From the NCBI RefSeq assembly GCF_023065955.2, contig NW_026622963.1, forward strand, positions 10,733,001 through 10,797,000: a stretch of DNA of 64,000 bases. The letters run 5' to 3'. The translations under genes were made by a program, and so were the position numbers. Positions 51,900 to 62,594 of this stretch are shown here, piece by piece. Source of the DNA: Ursus arctos (lineage: Eukaryota; Chordata; Mammalia; Carnivora; Ursidae). Position 1 is the first letter of the stretch; each line of letters starts with the position of its first letter. The notes under the pieces were generated by a model. It did not search any database. It was not told where the DNA came from and saw nothing but the letters and a program-made list of their open reading frames with translations.

Positions 51900-53040
51900 G
51901 AGACATTTCCAGAAATTCAGTCAGCCCAAATGTGCTATGGTTCCAGATCTCTGTCATCATGCCTTCTGATGGAACCAAGAAGAAGGCTGGCTGCCCTGAG
52001 CTCAGAAGACTCCTTAAGAGCCTAACAAGGCTTCATGACTTTGCACAGGCCCGGAGCTCTGGTAGTGTCCAGAGTCTGAAGTATCCATGCCAGTTCTCTC
52101 CTCAGAGGTCCCAGCGTGGCCTCCAAGAGAAGCTGGGCAAGAGTATGGGCCCCAAGAGGGGTGGCCCCAGCCAGGGACAGTGTCCAAGACAGGCTGGCAT
52201 GAAGACAGAGTAGGTGGTCTCCTGATTCCTCAGGTGGGAGGGCAGCTGGGGGGGCAGTTGGGTATGCTCTCTGCCCTCACCTGAAACATCACTGGTTCCC
52301 TCAGTGTCCTCTCTAGGATTCTTTTAGAGGTCTAGACTAGAGAGCAGAGAAGATGGCCACCTTGCTCATCTTGCCCTGCTCTGGCTGCCTCAGGCCCTAA
52401 ACCGGCTCTGGGCACCTGCTGGGAGAGGAGTCGTGAGAAGTGAGCCCGCAGCACGAGGGTGAAGCTGCTTCTCTCACAACCAGCAGGCACACACGTGCTG
52501 GCTACGCAGGGATTCCGGCCACACCTGCCCCCCACGTCTCCCTTCCTGTCAGAGGGAAGCCCTCCCGCAGTTGCTTTTCTGTAGCCTGGAGGTGTCACAG
52601 GGGGAAGGAGAGGTATGAGGGGGCAGGCTGCAGTGAATACGGAAGATAAGAGGCAAGGTGTGAGGAAATGAAGAGAAACTTGGTTGGCTTTGGTCTCACA
52701 TTTGCCAAAGTGTAGCTGCCTTCTGCCCTACCCCGCACCCACGGGCCCCTCTGTCCCCTTTAAGCCCCACTGCTCACTCTTGTTTCTCCTGTTTTCCAGG
52801 GATCCCATGGCCATGTCCTGGCTGCCTTGAGTCTGTGAGGCCGCATAGCCTCCCACCTGCATTTACAGGGCTCTGTCCCTGTGCGACCCCTGGACCAGCT
52901 TCCAAGCCCACTCCTCACCCCAACCTGGGGACTCTGCAAGCTTCAGGACTCAGAAGGGCACAGTAGCAGTCACGGTAGGTGGCCTCCCCACTCTGCTCAC
53001 TCCCTGGCTCCTGGGGATACTCAGCTGAGCCTTCTTGGTC
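51900..53040. other. Unique sequence with one weak exon candidate
   Basis: No repeat recognised. A 175-nt splice-framed segment at 52800-52974 is listed separately. Confidence 0.4.
52800..52974 (+). other. Candidate noncoding exon
   Basis: The acceptor is strong ('cttgtttctcctgttttccag') and the donor ACG/gtaggt at 52975 is fair. Two frames contain an early stop and the third ends in TAG just before the donor, so a coding exon is unlikely. It could be a UTR or lncRNA exon, or chance. Confidence 0.18.
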
Positions 53041-53059
53041 TCTGCAATAGCAAGGATAC

Positions 53060-53460
53060 CTTTCTGAACTTTGTCTGTCAGAATCCCCTTGGTTGCAAGT
53101 AGCAAAAAACCTGCTTTAATAAAATAAAATTATCAGCTCATGTAACTGAAGGGTCCAGAGGTAGTTTGGGCTTCAGGCAGGGCTTGATCCAGTGGTTCAA
53201 ACAATATGACCAGGAACTCTTTTCTGTCTGTATTTCTCTGTTTCTCTTCCTGGGTGATGGCTCCACTCCTAGGAGCATTTCACATGACATGGTCACAAGA
53301 TGTCTGCCAACAGTTTCTGGGTCAGCATGCTTCCAGGTTGAAACCTGGGGTCAGGGTTAGAGACAAATTCTGTTTTCTTGATAGAACAGATGAAAGTCCT
53401 GGGGTGGATCTCTTAGGTCCTGTTGGATCCCTGTTTGGATCGTCCTGACCTTTTAACTGG
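53060..53460 (-). repeat. Dispersed repeat, family not assigned
   Basis: 'ttggttgcaagtagcaaaaa', 'attatcagctcatgtaactg', 'gaagggtccagaggtagttt', 'gcttgatccagtggttcaaa' resemble a placental dispersed repeat I know from its 'ggctcatgtaactg' phrase but cannot name. Confidence 0.45.
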
Positions 53461-53639
53461 GTCCACAGGTCCTGGAAACATAAAGGGGCTGGGGGTCAGG
53501 GTCTGTCCTTCCCCAACCATGAGACCAGGAATGAGGGGAGGGTGTTTCCAAAAGGAAGCTTGGGGTCTAGCTGGTGGAAGGAGTCACCCCCAACTGAGGG
53601 AGGCAAGTGACAAATGAACGGTGGAGTCTGTCCAGCTTG

Positions 53640-53840
53640 GACAGCTTGAAGCCAGTCCCAGATAGATGCAGACGTGCTGTATGTCCTGGGGCAAATCCCT
53701 ATGCCTCTCTGAGCCTCAGTTTCCTTCTCTGATGATGAACCCCGGACAGGGGTGCTTTGAGAGCTACTTGAAATGATGTGTGGGAAGCATGGGTGTCTAG
53801 CAGGTACTCCGTAAACCCTTGTTCTCTTCCCCTTCCATTT
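53640..53840 (+). repeat. MIR SINE, sense
   Basis: 'gtatgtcctggggcaaatcc', 'ctctctgagcctcagtttcc', 'ttctctgatgatgaacc' and 'agcaggtactccgtaaaccc' follow MIR in order. Confidence 0.85.
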
Positions 53841-53904
53841 CCCTCCTGGGGAGTTTGGAACATCCTGTTTTTTTCAAACTTGGAAGGAGCTGCAGAGCGA
53901 GGAT

Positions 53905-54070
53905 TGTCAGTCAGGATCCCTAGAAGCAAAGTCTGAGACAAGGATTTGTGAACATGAGACTTACTGAGGGTGGGCTCTTGGGAGAAGGGAGGAAGAGAAG
54001 AAACTGGGGCAGGAATGAGAGCCGGGAATGAGTGAGGTCATGGTCTCAGGGAAAGTCTAGCCTTGGGCTG
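53905..54070. repeat. Possible dispersed repeat, unassigned
   Basis: 'caggatccctagaagcaaag' then 'tctgagacaaggatttgtga' and 'gagacttactgagggtgggc' read like a known mammalian repeat end, but I cannot name it. Confidence 0.3.
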
Positions 54071-55215
54071 GTGCAGGGGGCCCTGGAATAGAGTTCACAC
54101 CATAGAATTGCCATCCAGACAAAGTGGCCGGGCTTTTGTAACCCTGTATCAATCAGTCGCTGACTGTGGGCCATGTGTGTGGTGCCTGTAGTGGCCCCCA
54201 CTGGCAGAGGGCACTTCTCTGGAGAAGGGGGTGCTGTGAGCTGAAGCAGCCCACACTCCCAGCGGCTGGGGGAGGGGCTCTGGGCAGGCGCCATCTAGTA
54301 CAAGAGGTTAGGACCTGTGTCCCTGACCTGGCCAGTCCTGGAGACCCCTGGCCTGTTGCCTGCTCTGGCTTTGGCTCCTTCTGCCCCAGCTAGCAGGGCC
54401 AGTCCCGTCCACACTGGGGAGCTGGGGTGCCTGGCCTGGGGTCTGTGATGGGGTGGACCTTCATCCCCTCCTTTCAAGAAGTTTTTTCCACCCCAGGCCT
54501 CCTTGTTCTCCCTCTGCGCCCTGCCTCTTCTCCTCTGTTGTTTGTTTTTCCCTTCAACCTCAGCCATGTGGTTCCCCCACCTACTATGCCCTTTCTTGCT
54601 CTCTACCCCATCCTCTCTTTCAGGGCCTGTGTGGGTCCCTCCCTCTCCAGGAAGCCTCTGCTCACTGCCCCAGCCAATGTTTCTCTCCTTTAGTCCTTCC
54701 TCCAGCCCCACTCTTTTTTTTACTGATGGAAAGGCCAAGGTCCAGTGTGCACTCCCTCACGAATACTCTGTGGGTTCCAGCAGCAGTGCCGAAGTATGTT
54801 GCTCTCTTTGCCTTGGCTGCTAGGAAGCTCATAGCTGGTTTGTGGCCCATGTCTAATAAATGCTCAGGATGCTGGCATACAGTTGCCCAGTGGCCTTACC
54901 TCTGGTTTCTCTCTCATTTTTTCCTTCTTCTGATTTCTTTTCTTATTTTTCAGCTCGTGCTGTTTTCAGCAGCCTCAAACTCTTTTAGAAGGTGATGGGG
55001 TATAAATTATAAATAACCATGACTGGCCTTGGTTAAAGCATTCAGCCAAGTGCTAGGCTTTCCCCTTCCTAAGGGCAGCTGGGGTGGGAGAGTCTCTCCC
55101 CAGGCCCTGGGCTGAGCCCGTCCCTGGGGAGACACCCAAGCTTGACCATGGCAGCCCTGGTACAGTGCCCACCCTGCCCTCCGTGGGTCGGGAATGACAT
55201 TGTTCTCCTTCCTAC
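54071..55215. other. No gene seen; pyrimidine-rich
   Basis: CT-rich from 54470 to 54720, possibly a very diverged sense L2 ending near 'gtctaataaatgctcagga' at 54852. No coding evidence. Confidence 0.35.
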
Positions 55216-55219
55216 CCTT

Positions 55220-55390
55220 CTCTCTCCCCCCTTTTCATCTTATCAGAAGCTAATGAAAGAGGCTGGGAAACCCAATCCTCTGGTAATTAAATTTACTTAA
55301 CGGGTATTCAAGTGGAGTAATGAGAAGTTTAATGCAGTGATTAGATTTTTCTTTAATTAATTAAAATGAGAACCATGTGTCTTGCCAGCA
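55220..55390. promoter_or_regulatory. Candidate enhancer, AT-rich with homeodomain-type sites
   Basis: Sharp AT-rich block: 'ttatcagaagctaatgaaag', 'ctctggtaattaaatttact', 'agtggagtaatgagaagttt', 'gtgattagatttttctttaa' and 'ttaattaaaatgagaaccat'. Several TAATTA/TAAT cores lie within 170 bp, plus a GATAAG word read on the minus strand ('cttatc'). No repeat signature. Confidence 0.45.
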
Positions 55391-55399
55391 AACCAACTT

Positions 55400-56400
55400 G
55401 ACCCTCTGCTTGAGAGTAGCAGACAGAGACGGTGGGGGGCTTGGCTGCGTGGGTGGGGGTGGGGGGTGGCTGCAGCCCCCATTCTTGGAAGGAAGCCTAG
55501 CTCTGCTGCCCGTGGAGGCAGCTCTGATGCAGCTCCCATTTCTGAGCTCTGCGTGTGCCGGGACTGGGCTAGGCCTGAGTCACCCAGGGCTGAGGGATCC
55601 AACAGTGCCTGCACTCAGACAGCTGCAAACTGACCCAGAACGGAGGTTTCAGAGGGGGGTTTGACAAGGGTGACTGAAAGCAAGGAGCACAGAGGAAGGA
55701 TTTCAGGCGCTGTGAGCGGTGGGGCGTTTCGGGTATCACCTACGGCGTGGGCCGGTGGACACATTTACCTGCGCGTGCAGCCAGAGCTGCCTTTACCTCT
55801 GTCGGCTCTATCTGGGCTGATGGAGTGAGGGCAGTGGGGTGGATAATCAAGAAATCTGAGGTAACCTGCAAACCACTTCTCCTTGACTTGGGAATGCATC
55901 CGTGCCAGAAGGACGACCATCCTTGCTGTGATTCTGAAGGCCAGTCAGAAACGCAAGGAAGTACTTGCTGCCTTGGGCCACTTCTGCTCGGGTCAGGTGG
56001 GGGCTGGGGTAAAGGGAATATGGGAATCCCAGCATAGCTGTGTGGGGTGGAGCATAGGACGGGCTGTGCCAGGGTAGACGGTGGGCATAACGAGGACCCA
56101 GGAGACAGGCCCCTGCACCTGACGGGCCTAGTATGTTGTTTTCAAGCAGTGGGTAAGGCTGGGGAGAGTTCTGAGCCCTTCGTGGTGGGGAGGCAGAAAA
56201 CTTCCTTTAGTGAGTCCTGATCGTACCCCCACACTGAGCCTTGATCCTGGACAGACTGAGCCTTGATCCCAGTCCCAGATGGAGCCCTGACCCCAGCCCC
56301 ACACTTAGCCCAGCATTGTCATGGATATGCGAAAAGAGTAATGGTGCTGGGGTGGGAAGGGCGAAAGGCCCTGTTTGTCCATCCTCACTGCCTGCTCTCT
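55400..56400. other. GC-rich unique sequence
   Basis: Includes a G-rich run near 55450-55470, a possible diverged antisense L2 at 55545-55690, and a short imperfect tandem ('gagccttgatcc' units) near 56235-56310. No coding evidence. Confidence 0.35.
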
Positions 56401-56404
56401 TGCC

Positions 56405-56550
56405 TGTGGGCAGGATTCCTGTGCCAGGCCCCACACTAGTCTCTGGAATGGCCAAGATGGGTCAGACATGGTCCCTGCCCACAGGGCTGGTGGGGGAGGT
56501 GACAAGCAAGCAGGCACTCAGTGATCAGAGCTGGGGTTGGGAAGGCCCAG
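56405..56550 (-). repeat. L2 fragment, antisense
   Basis: 'cctgtgccaggccccacact', 'agacatggtccctgcccaca' and 'agggctggtgggggaggtga' follow the reversed L2 3' UTR. Confidence 0.6.
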
Positions 56551-57885
56551 AGGGCCGAGGGCCTGGATCCGCACTGAGAGCTTCCTCGGAAGGCAGGTGG
56601 GAGGGGGTGGTGCTGGAGGTGGGGCCCAATGGGGAGGCTGACACTGGTCTGTCAGAGGTGAGGAGAATGGTGCCATGGCAGGTGTGGGGGCCTCGGGTGA
56701 GCCATTCTCCCTGCAAGAACTGACTGGGACTCCCCCGGCCCACCCGAAGCTCCTGGTGAGCCAAGGGACTCGTGTGTGGGGAGGGTTGATGGGGTATGGG
56801 GCCCTGGGCTGATAATGTTACCTTCCAAGGAAAGCATTTTTACCGATTTCATCCAAGAGGAAACAGGTGCGCGAGGTCGGGCCCAGTGCCGCTCAGCCGG
56901 CGCTAGCCCAGCGCGGTGAGTTCCCAGAGCGTGCGGGCCTTCGGGCCTGCGCACTGCTGTGTCTGTGTATCTGCCAGGGAAGGAACTCGCCCCGGGGGGC
57001 AGGAGTCGCCTTCTGACTCTTACGCCCCCACCTGACTGGGGGGCGGTCAGTGCGTGGGGCTGGGCCGCTCAGACTGGCATGGGGGGTGAGAGGAGTGAGG
57101 GAAGCCGAGGGTCCGGGGTGGGCAGGGGATGAGCCCCAGGAAGGAGGGTCTTCTCCTTTCTTCATCCCTGCTCTTCCCCTCTCCTGATTATCCTACGTTC
57201 CTCCAGATTCCTCCTCTTCCCCATTTCCCTTCTTCTTTCCTTTCTGAAAAACCAGGCCTAGAGAAACCACCCAGCCCTCGGCCCACCACTCACATGGGGA
57301 AATTGAGGCGGGGACCTGCCAAGATCGTGCGGCTCTGCCTCTCATCTGTCTTTAAGGTTCAGGGGTGTGGAATCACATTATCTTGAATGTAAACACAGGA
57401 TGGCACTTGCATACTTTCCGTGACCGTGTGCGCACCCAAGTTCACACTACACGGGCAGATGGCCCCAGGAGCCAGCCCTCTGTCCTCGGACACTGTGCTC
57501 CCCCTCCCTAACCACTGTCTCGCTGAGTCCTCTCAGCAGTCCGGGAAGGTACTTACACAAGTGAGAGAAGCAAGCAAGGTCAGGAACTAGGCCGCAGTCA
57601 CACTGCTAAGTGCACAGGTGAAGCTTGCCTGACAAGCTCAAATCCTAGGCCAAGCCACCCCTCCAGATTACCCCGTCCTTGACTCTGGGCAGCTCCCCCT
57701 CCCTCCCTCTCTCTCTAAGCCTCCCCCCCACGCCTCCCTCCCTATCCACTGCTGAATCTTCCAGCCAGAACCAGTGACTCTTCCCCAGCCCTCCCCACGC
57801 TTTCCCCCCTCCAGGCCCTTGTTCAAGCCGTTCTAGGCCCCTGGAGTTCCCCTCCCCAACTCCATCTGCCCAAACCCCCTTCATC
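56551..57885. other. No gene seen; locally CpG-rich
   Basis: CpG dinucleotides are denser at 56865-57070 than elsewhere, but the stretch is short and lies partly on a probable antisense MIR, so I do not call a CpG island. Pyrimidine tracts cover 57140-57245 and 57690-57760. Confidence 0.4.
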
Positions 57886-57889
57886 TTTC

Positions 57890-58115
57890 TAGGCTGGGCC
57901 CAAATGCCACTTCCTTCATGGAGACACCCTGTCTGCTGTCACTGCAATCAGAAATCACCCACCACCCTCGCTGAGCACCGTCCTACAGCTCTTTCCTGCC
58001 CCTGCCCCCCGAGGCTCCTGGCTTTTCTGTGTCTGACCTGGCAGCTGTGTGGAAGGCAGGGCCCCAGCTTCCCAGGCCAGGTCCCTCCAGGGCCTGGCAC
58101 ACAGTAGGTGCATGG
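57890..58115 (+). repeat. L2 LINE 3' region, sense
   Basis: 'gggcccaaatgccacttcct', 'tcatggagacaccctgtctg', 'gctcctggcttttctgtgtc', 'gtgtggaaggcagggcccca' and 'gggcctggcacacagtaggt' follow L2 in order. Confidence 0.8.
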
Positions 58116-58400
58116 GGGTAGTGGGGGCCTTGCCTTGGAAGGGGTCACACCTCTACAAACTCGACCCTTTCCCTAGCAGTCCTGGCCCACTAGCCCCTCA
58201 CGGCACTGGTCCCAGCCCCTGAGGAGACCAGCCCCACAGCCAGCCAGATGTTCACTGGAGCCCTGGCTGGTGAGGATGGGGGGGCTGGCTGGTGCCCCAG
58301 CGGACCTCCCTGGTCCCAGGTTGTGGGGGGCAAGAACAAGGCAAGTCCAGTGCTGGTGGAGGGCTTCATGGGCTCTCTCCCCTCCTCTACTCATTGGCTC
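58116..58400. other. No gene seen
   Basis: GC-rich unique sequence. Confidence 0.4.
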
Positions 58401-58404
58401 TGCT

Positions 58405-58585
58405 GATGACCGGCAGTGTGACTGAGCCAGTCATGGAATCCCTCTGTGCCTCAGTTTCCTCATCTTTTCAATGAGGTGATTACAAACCTACCTAGGGTTG
58501 CTCTGAGGATCAGAGCAGTCAACACAGGGGAAAGCACACAGCACAGCCCTGACACAGACACACAGTGGGGCTCCCTGACCATTGG
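58405..58585 (+). repeat. MIR SINE, sense
   Basis: 'ctctgtgcctcagtttcctc', 'atcttttcaatgaggtgatt', 'cctacctagggttgctctga' and 'ggggaaagcacacagcacag' follow MIR in order. Confidence 0.9.
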
Positions 58586-58619
58586 TCGTCACCATGGCCA
58601 TGGAGGGGGCCTTGAAGGC

Positions 58620-58890
58620 AGAGTGTTGAGGGAGAGTTTCCAGAAGGTGGTGACACATGAACAGCAACTTGAAAGATGATGCCCAGAGGCCGTGCCCAGG
58701 AGAAGAAACCACACAGACAAAGATCCAGAAGCAGTTTGGGGGACATGTGAGGGATCCAGCTGTGTCTAGACTTCAGAACGGGTCAAGGGGAGATCCCAGG
58801 CTGGTGGCACATAAGGGCTGCGTCCTGAGGGACCTTGGGTGCCACACTGAGGAGTTTTACCTGCAGCCTGTGAGGGGTCATGGAATGAGG
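58620..58890 (-). repeat. L2 LINE, antisense, first part, split by an L1M
   Basis: 'gaaggtggtgacacatgaac', 'agcaacttgaaagatgatgc', 'gaggagttttacctgcagcc' and 'gtgaggggtcatggaatgag' follow the reversed L2 3' UTR and RT end. It breaks at 58890 and resumes at about 60265. Confidence 0.75.
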
Positions 58891-59079
58891 TATTTTTTTT
58901 CTTTTTTAATATCTGCTCAGGCAAAAACATTGAAACAGTAGAAGTGTGTCCTGTTAAGTATGAAGTTCCTTCTTTGCCCTTAAATCTTGTTCTGCCAAGG
59001 TCTCACCGTTGTTGGTCTGGTGTACTGCCTTCCAGACTTTCTTCTGTGCCTTACAAACATATTTGCTGTATATTACTTT
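58891..59079 (+). mobile_element. L1M LINE 3' region, sense, first part, split by SINECs
   Basis: 'ttgttctgccaaggtctcac', 'gtactgccttccagactttc' and 'ttacaaacatatttgctgta' follow the 3' UTR of an old L1M. The element is cut by a SINEC pair and continues at 59402. Confidence 0.8.
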
Positions 59080-59164
59080 TTTTTTTTTAAGAGTCTATTT
59101 TTAAGTAATCTCTATACCCAACGTGGGGCTCAAACTCACAACCCTAAGATCAAGAGTCACATGC
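59080..59164 (-). mobile_element. SINEC, older type, antisense, first part (outer SINE)
   Basis: Poly-T, 'aagagtctatttttaagtaa', 'tctctatacccaacgtgggg', 'ctcaaactcacaaccctaag' and 'atcaagagtcacatgc' are a reversed SINEC from tail to head. The 14-bp target duplication of the outer element, ctgtatattacttt, is at 59066-59079 and 59402-59415. The element is itself split at 59164 by another SINEC. Confidence 0.92.
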
Positions 59165-59364
59165 AGGGATGCCTGGATGGCTCAGTCGGTTGGGCATCTG
59201 CCTTCTGCTCAGGTCGTGATCCCGGGGTCCTGGGATCAAGTTCCACATCGGGTTCCTTGCTCAGTGGGGAGCCTGCTTCTCCCTCTGCCTGCTGCTCCCC
59301 CTGCTTGGGCTCTTCCTCTCTCTCTTTCTGACAAATAAATAAATAAAATCTTAAAAAAAAAAAA
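59165..59364 (+). mobile_element. SINEC, sense, inserted in the antisense SINEC (inner SINE)
   Basis: Begins 'agggatgcctggatggctca', with head 'gtcggttgggcatctgcctt', a B-box-like 'gggatcaagttcc', a CT-rich body and 'aaataaataaataaaatctt' plus an A tail. The target duplication agtcacatgc lies at 59155-59164 and 59365-59374. This is the youngest layer of the nest. Confidence 0.95.
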
Positions 59365-59401
59365 AGTCACATGCTCTACTGACTGAGGCAGCCAGGCGCC
59401 C
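59365..59401 (-). mobile_element. SINEC, antisense, second part (outer SINE head)
   Basis: After the repeated target site it reads 'tctactgactgaggcagcca' and 'ggcgcccc', the reversed tRNA-like head and 5' end of the outer SINEC. Confidence 0.92.
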
Positions 59402-60264
59402 CTGTATATTACTTTATAAAAAAAGAAGTAGAGTCATATTATGCACATTACTCTACAACTTCCCTTTTTCACTGTCCCGTGTGTTGTGGGCACCTGTCAG
59501 TGTCACGGCACACAGGTCAGTGGTGTCCTTTTTAATGGTTGCCTAATATTCCCTTGTTTGGCCGGAGTGTAATTTATGTAACTAGTCCTGGGTTGATGGA
59601 TACTTAGATTGTCTCCAATCTTTCACTCTTGCAAGTGATGCTTCGGTGACCATCCTTGTATATATATCTTGCTGACATGTGTAAGCATTTGTGTAGGATA
59701 GATTTCTAGACGTGGAATTGCCCGGCTGAAGGGTGCGTTTATTACATTTTGATAGGCACTGCCGGAGTGCTCTTCCAAAAGATTGGCCAGTTTACGCTCC
59801 CGCCCTTGGTATCTGTGACTGGCCATTCCCCACACCGTCCTCTGCACTGGACGTTATCAAGCTCTTTAATTTGTGCTCATCCAGGAAAGCGTCTTGCTGT
59901 GGTTTCCACACTCACTTGGCTTCTCCGCAGCGAGGCTGCGCATCTCATGCGGTTGTGGACCATTTGTACTTCCTCCTGTGACTTGACTGTTCATATCCTT
60001 TGCCCATTTTTCTTTCTTTCTTTCTTTCTTTTTCATTTTCCCCCCTTTTTCTTATTAATATAAAGGAGCTTTTAGTGTATTAGGAATTTTCAAACTTTTT
60101 GTCTGTTGTGTGTGTTGGAAATATTCTCCCTAGTCTGCTGTTTGTCTTTTTAACTTGGTTTATGGTCTCTTTGGCCATATAGACGCTTTATATCTTTATA
60201 TCTTTGTTTAGTCAAATCTGTCCTCAGAGCTTCTGAGTTTCACATCCTGCTTGGCCAGGCTTCC
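59402..60264 (+). mobile_element. L1M LINE 3' region, sense, second part
   Basis: 'agtcatattatgcacattac', 'ttaatggttgcctaatattc', 'gttgatggatacttagattg', 'ctagacgtggaattgcccgg', 'tcttccaaaagattggccag', 'gttcatatcctttgcccatt' and 'gtttgtctttttaacttggt' follow the L1M 3' region in order. A CTTT microsatellite lies inside at about 60009-60033. No intact coding frame. Confidence 0.92.
60009..60033 (+). repeat. (CTTT)n microsatellite within L1M
   Basis: Five to six CTTT units, at the position where L1M normally reads 'gcccatttttctattgggtt'. Confidence 0.9.
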
Positions 60265-60560
60265 TGGAAGGGTTTTAAGTGGAGGTCAGATTGGGGACTG
60301 GGAAAGGTCGCTCTGATTGCCACTGTGTGGAGGGTGGGGGGAAGGGGACTGCAAGCCAAGCCTGAGGATAGGAGGCAGCTGAGACCTTTGCGCTGGGGAG
60401 GAAGGGGAGAGGGTGGGGGGAGGGTAAAATGAGGGAGAAGGTGAGTTTGGGAAATATTCAAGGATGGGCTGCCCATGGTGATTGGATGTGAGGATGAGAG
60501 AGGGGGAGAGAGCTCTGACTTTGGAGCAATGCCTGGGTGTGTGGCTGGGGGACTGTGTGG
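60265..60560 (-). repeat. L2 LINE, antisense, second part
   Basis: 'tggaagggttttaagtggag', 'gtcgctctgattgccactgt', 'tggtgattggatgtgaggat' and 'gagagagggggagagagctc' continue the reversed L2 exactly where it stopped at 58890. Confidence 0.8.
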
Positions 60561-60714
60561 CTGGTGCCGCCGCCACCTGAGTTGGGGACAGGATTAGGGA
60601 GGGAAAATGCACGCAGGTGCGTGTGAGTGATCACCTGAGCAGGGGCGCGGCACAGATGAATACGGGTGTGCACACACGTACATGCTTCCAGTTCTGGAGA
60701 TGGGCCGTCTGTAC

Positions 60715-60890
60715 TGTGGCTGCACGGAGGGGGTGTGGAGTGCCAGGTACCGTACGTGGCACCACGCATGCGCCCTCTGTCATCTCGACTACCGTATGAA
60801 GTATGTCTTACGGACAAGGAACTAGACTCAGAGAGGTTAAGTAACTTGCTCAAGGTGACACAGCAGTAAGTGACAGAAAGGGGATTTTTT
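60715..60890 (-). repeat. MIR SINE, antisense
   Basis: 'gagtgccaggtaccgtacgt', 'gacaaggaactagactcaga', 'gaggttaagtaacttgctca' and 'aggtgacacagcagtaagtg' follow the reversed MIR. Confidence 0.9.
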
Positions 60891-61004
60891 CGACAACTTC
60901 GATCTGACTCACCCAGACGGACTTCCCACCAACAGCATTGAGGAGCCTTTCACTCACTTCTAACCTGACCACCCCAGTTTCATCAGGGACTCTTAGGATA
61001 AGTG

Positions 61005-61200
61005 CAGGAACCAGACTGCCTGGGTTGGACATGCAGCCCCATTCCTTACAAGGCAAGTTACTTCACCTCTCTGTGCCTCAGTTTCCCCATTCTGAAAATG
61101 TAGACAATCACAATACCTAGCTCGAAGGGTGTTGGTGGAGATTAAATGTGTTAGCGCCTAGGACGTGCTTAGCCCACGAGGGCTCCTTGACACTCTGTGA
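61005..61200 (+). repeat. MIR SINE, sense
   Basis: 'aggcaagttacttcacctct', 'ctgtgcctcagtttccccat', 'tctgaaaatgtagacaatca', 'gagattaaatgtgttagcgc' and 'ctaggacgtgcttagcccac' follow MIR in order. Confidence 0.92.
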
Positions 61201-61364
61201 TGAGTCTGATGACGATGATGGCAAGGTGTTCACCTTCACCTGTGTCTATGCCTCTTTCCCTTCTCCTCCCCCTCCATCTTCCCTCCACCTGTCACCTCAC
61301 CCCTGGGAGCTTCTTCTAACACTTGCCTTTGAACTTCTGTCCTGTTTTCAGCCCCCAAGCCCTG

Positions 61365-61520
61365 GGCAGACAGTGAATTAAAGCCCAGTCAGTCAGCAAA
61401 AACCATTCAGGGGAGAACGATTCATGTTGCACTCTGGGAATCCTCCCCCGGCAATTCTAGTCAGGCATTTTCTGCAGGCGCAGGCATTCGTCCCAGCGTT
61501 ATCTGGTCTCTGAGAACCAG
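61365..61520. promoter_or_regulatory. Candidate conserved noncoding element
   Basis: Balanced composition with 'agtgaattaaagcccagtca', 'gattcatgttgcactctggg' and 'ggcaattctagtcaggcatt'. No repeat family fits. Confidence 0.3.
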
Positions 61521-61794
61521 ACCATAACAGCCAGGCCTAAAACTCCCTCCTCCCCGAGTGGGGATGGCAGGTGTACTTCTGAGCGCGGGGTCTGCACTGA
61601 CCCCAGCCCAGCTGGCTCTCCCCTCTGGCCACAGCCACCCCTGGACCCCTGACCGTGTCATGAGTCACTGTCAGCGTCGCGGGCCGCGAAGCTCGCGCAC
61701 GGGACACAAGAGCAGAAAGCACAGCAGCTTGAGAGCACAGTTGCTTCCCACGAGCATATCTAAGCAACTCCCGTGGCCGTGAGGGTCAGCGCAA

Positions 61795-62000
61795 GGGGTT
61801 CAAACTGGGTTAAAACTTCAGGTCTGCAGCCAGTTCAACATTTCTCGCCAAACTCACCCAACTCAGCATCATGGATTTCTCATCATCAAAATAAACTCCC
61901 AGGTAAATAAATCCTGGTGGTAAAGAATGGAGTCGTTACTGCCTGTTGCTCGTAGGACTTTGTTTTCAGTTGCACGGTTATCAGTCACACCTGTTTATTT
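61795..62000. promoter_or_regulatory. Candidate conserved noncoding element
   Basis: AT-rich block: 'ttcaaactgggttaaaactt', 'tcatcatcaaaataaactcc', 'caggtaaataaatcctggtg' and 'tcacacctgtttatttttaa'. Contains a T-box-like half site (TCACACCT). No repeat signature. Confidence 0.35.
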
Positions 62001-62590
62001 TTAACCCAAAGGTTGGCAGAACTTGCCTCAGTGCTTCCCAGGGGACAGTTACCCCTGAGGACACAGCAGATCCCCCACCCCAAAGCCTCTGAGAGAGGAT
62101 TCTCTGTGACTGCTTTGGGAAGCCTGGTCCCCTGGTTCCCAGGGTTCCACCAAGCCTGGCTTTGTCCCAGGGGTGTCTTCAACATCTCCCCCCACCTCCA
62201 ACCAAGCCCCCTCCCCCAGTACACCCGGTACCTCTGCAGGGTGCTGCGCCGCGCTCTGACTTCCAGCGAACCTGGCCATGGTTCAAAGCCAGCCGAGCCT
62301 TAGGGTGCACGTGGACAGGGACTGAAACCAGCATCAGCCCTTGTACACGAGGAACTTCCCAAGTTTGCCCGTACGATAGAAGTCTTTCTAACAGCCTCAG
62401 GGAAGCTGTGTGGTACCCAGATTTTTGCAGGAGGGGGTGGAGGGGAGGTGGTATAATCCACTACAGCCAAATCTTAATTCTTGGAAAAAATGAGGAATCA
62501 CAGGGGCATTTATGGACATTAGGGGCTTTCCCCTCTGGTCGCCTGCCAGAGCCTGCTGTTATCTTGAGGGGCTGCCTCTTCTCCCTGTTC
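62001..62590. other. No gene seen
   Basis: GC-rich unique sequence without recognised repeats or coding signals. Confidence 0.4.
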
Positions 62591-62594
62591 CCTG

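Noticed and set aside
56865..57070. CpG island promoter
   Set aside because: CpG enrichment is short and moderate, partly over a diverged antisense MIR, and no transcript start signals are visible.
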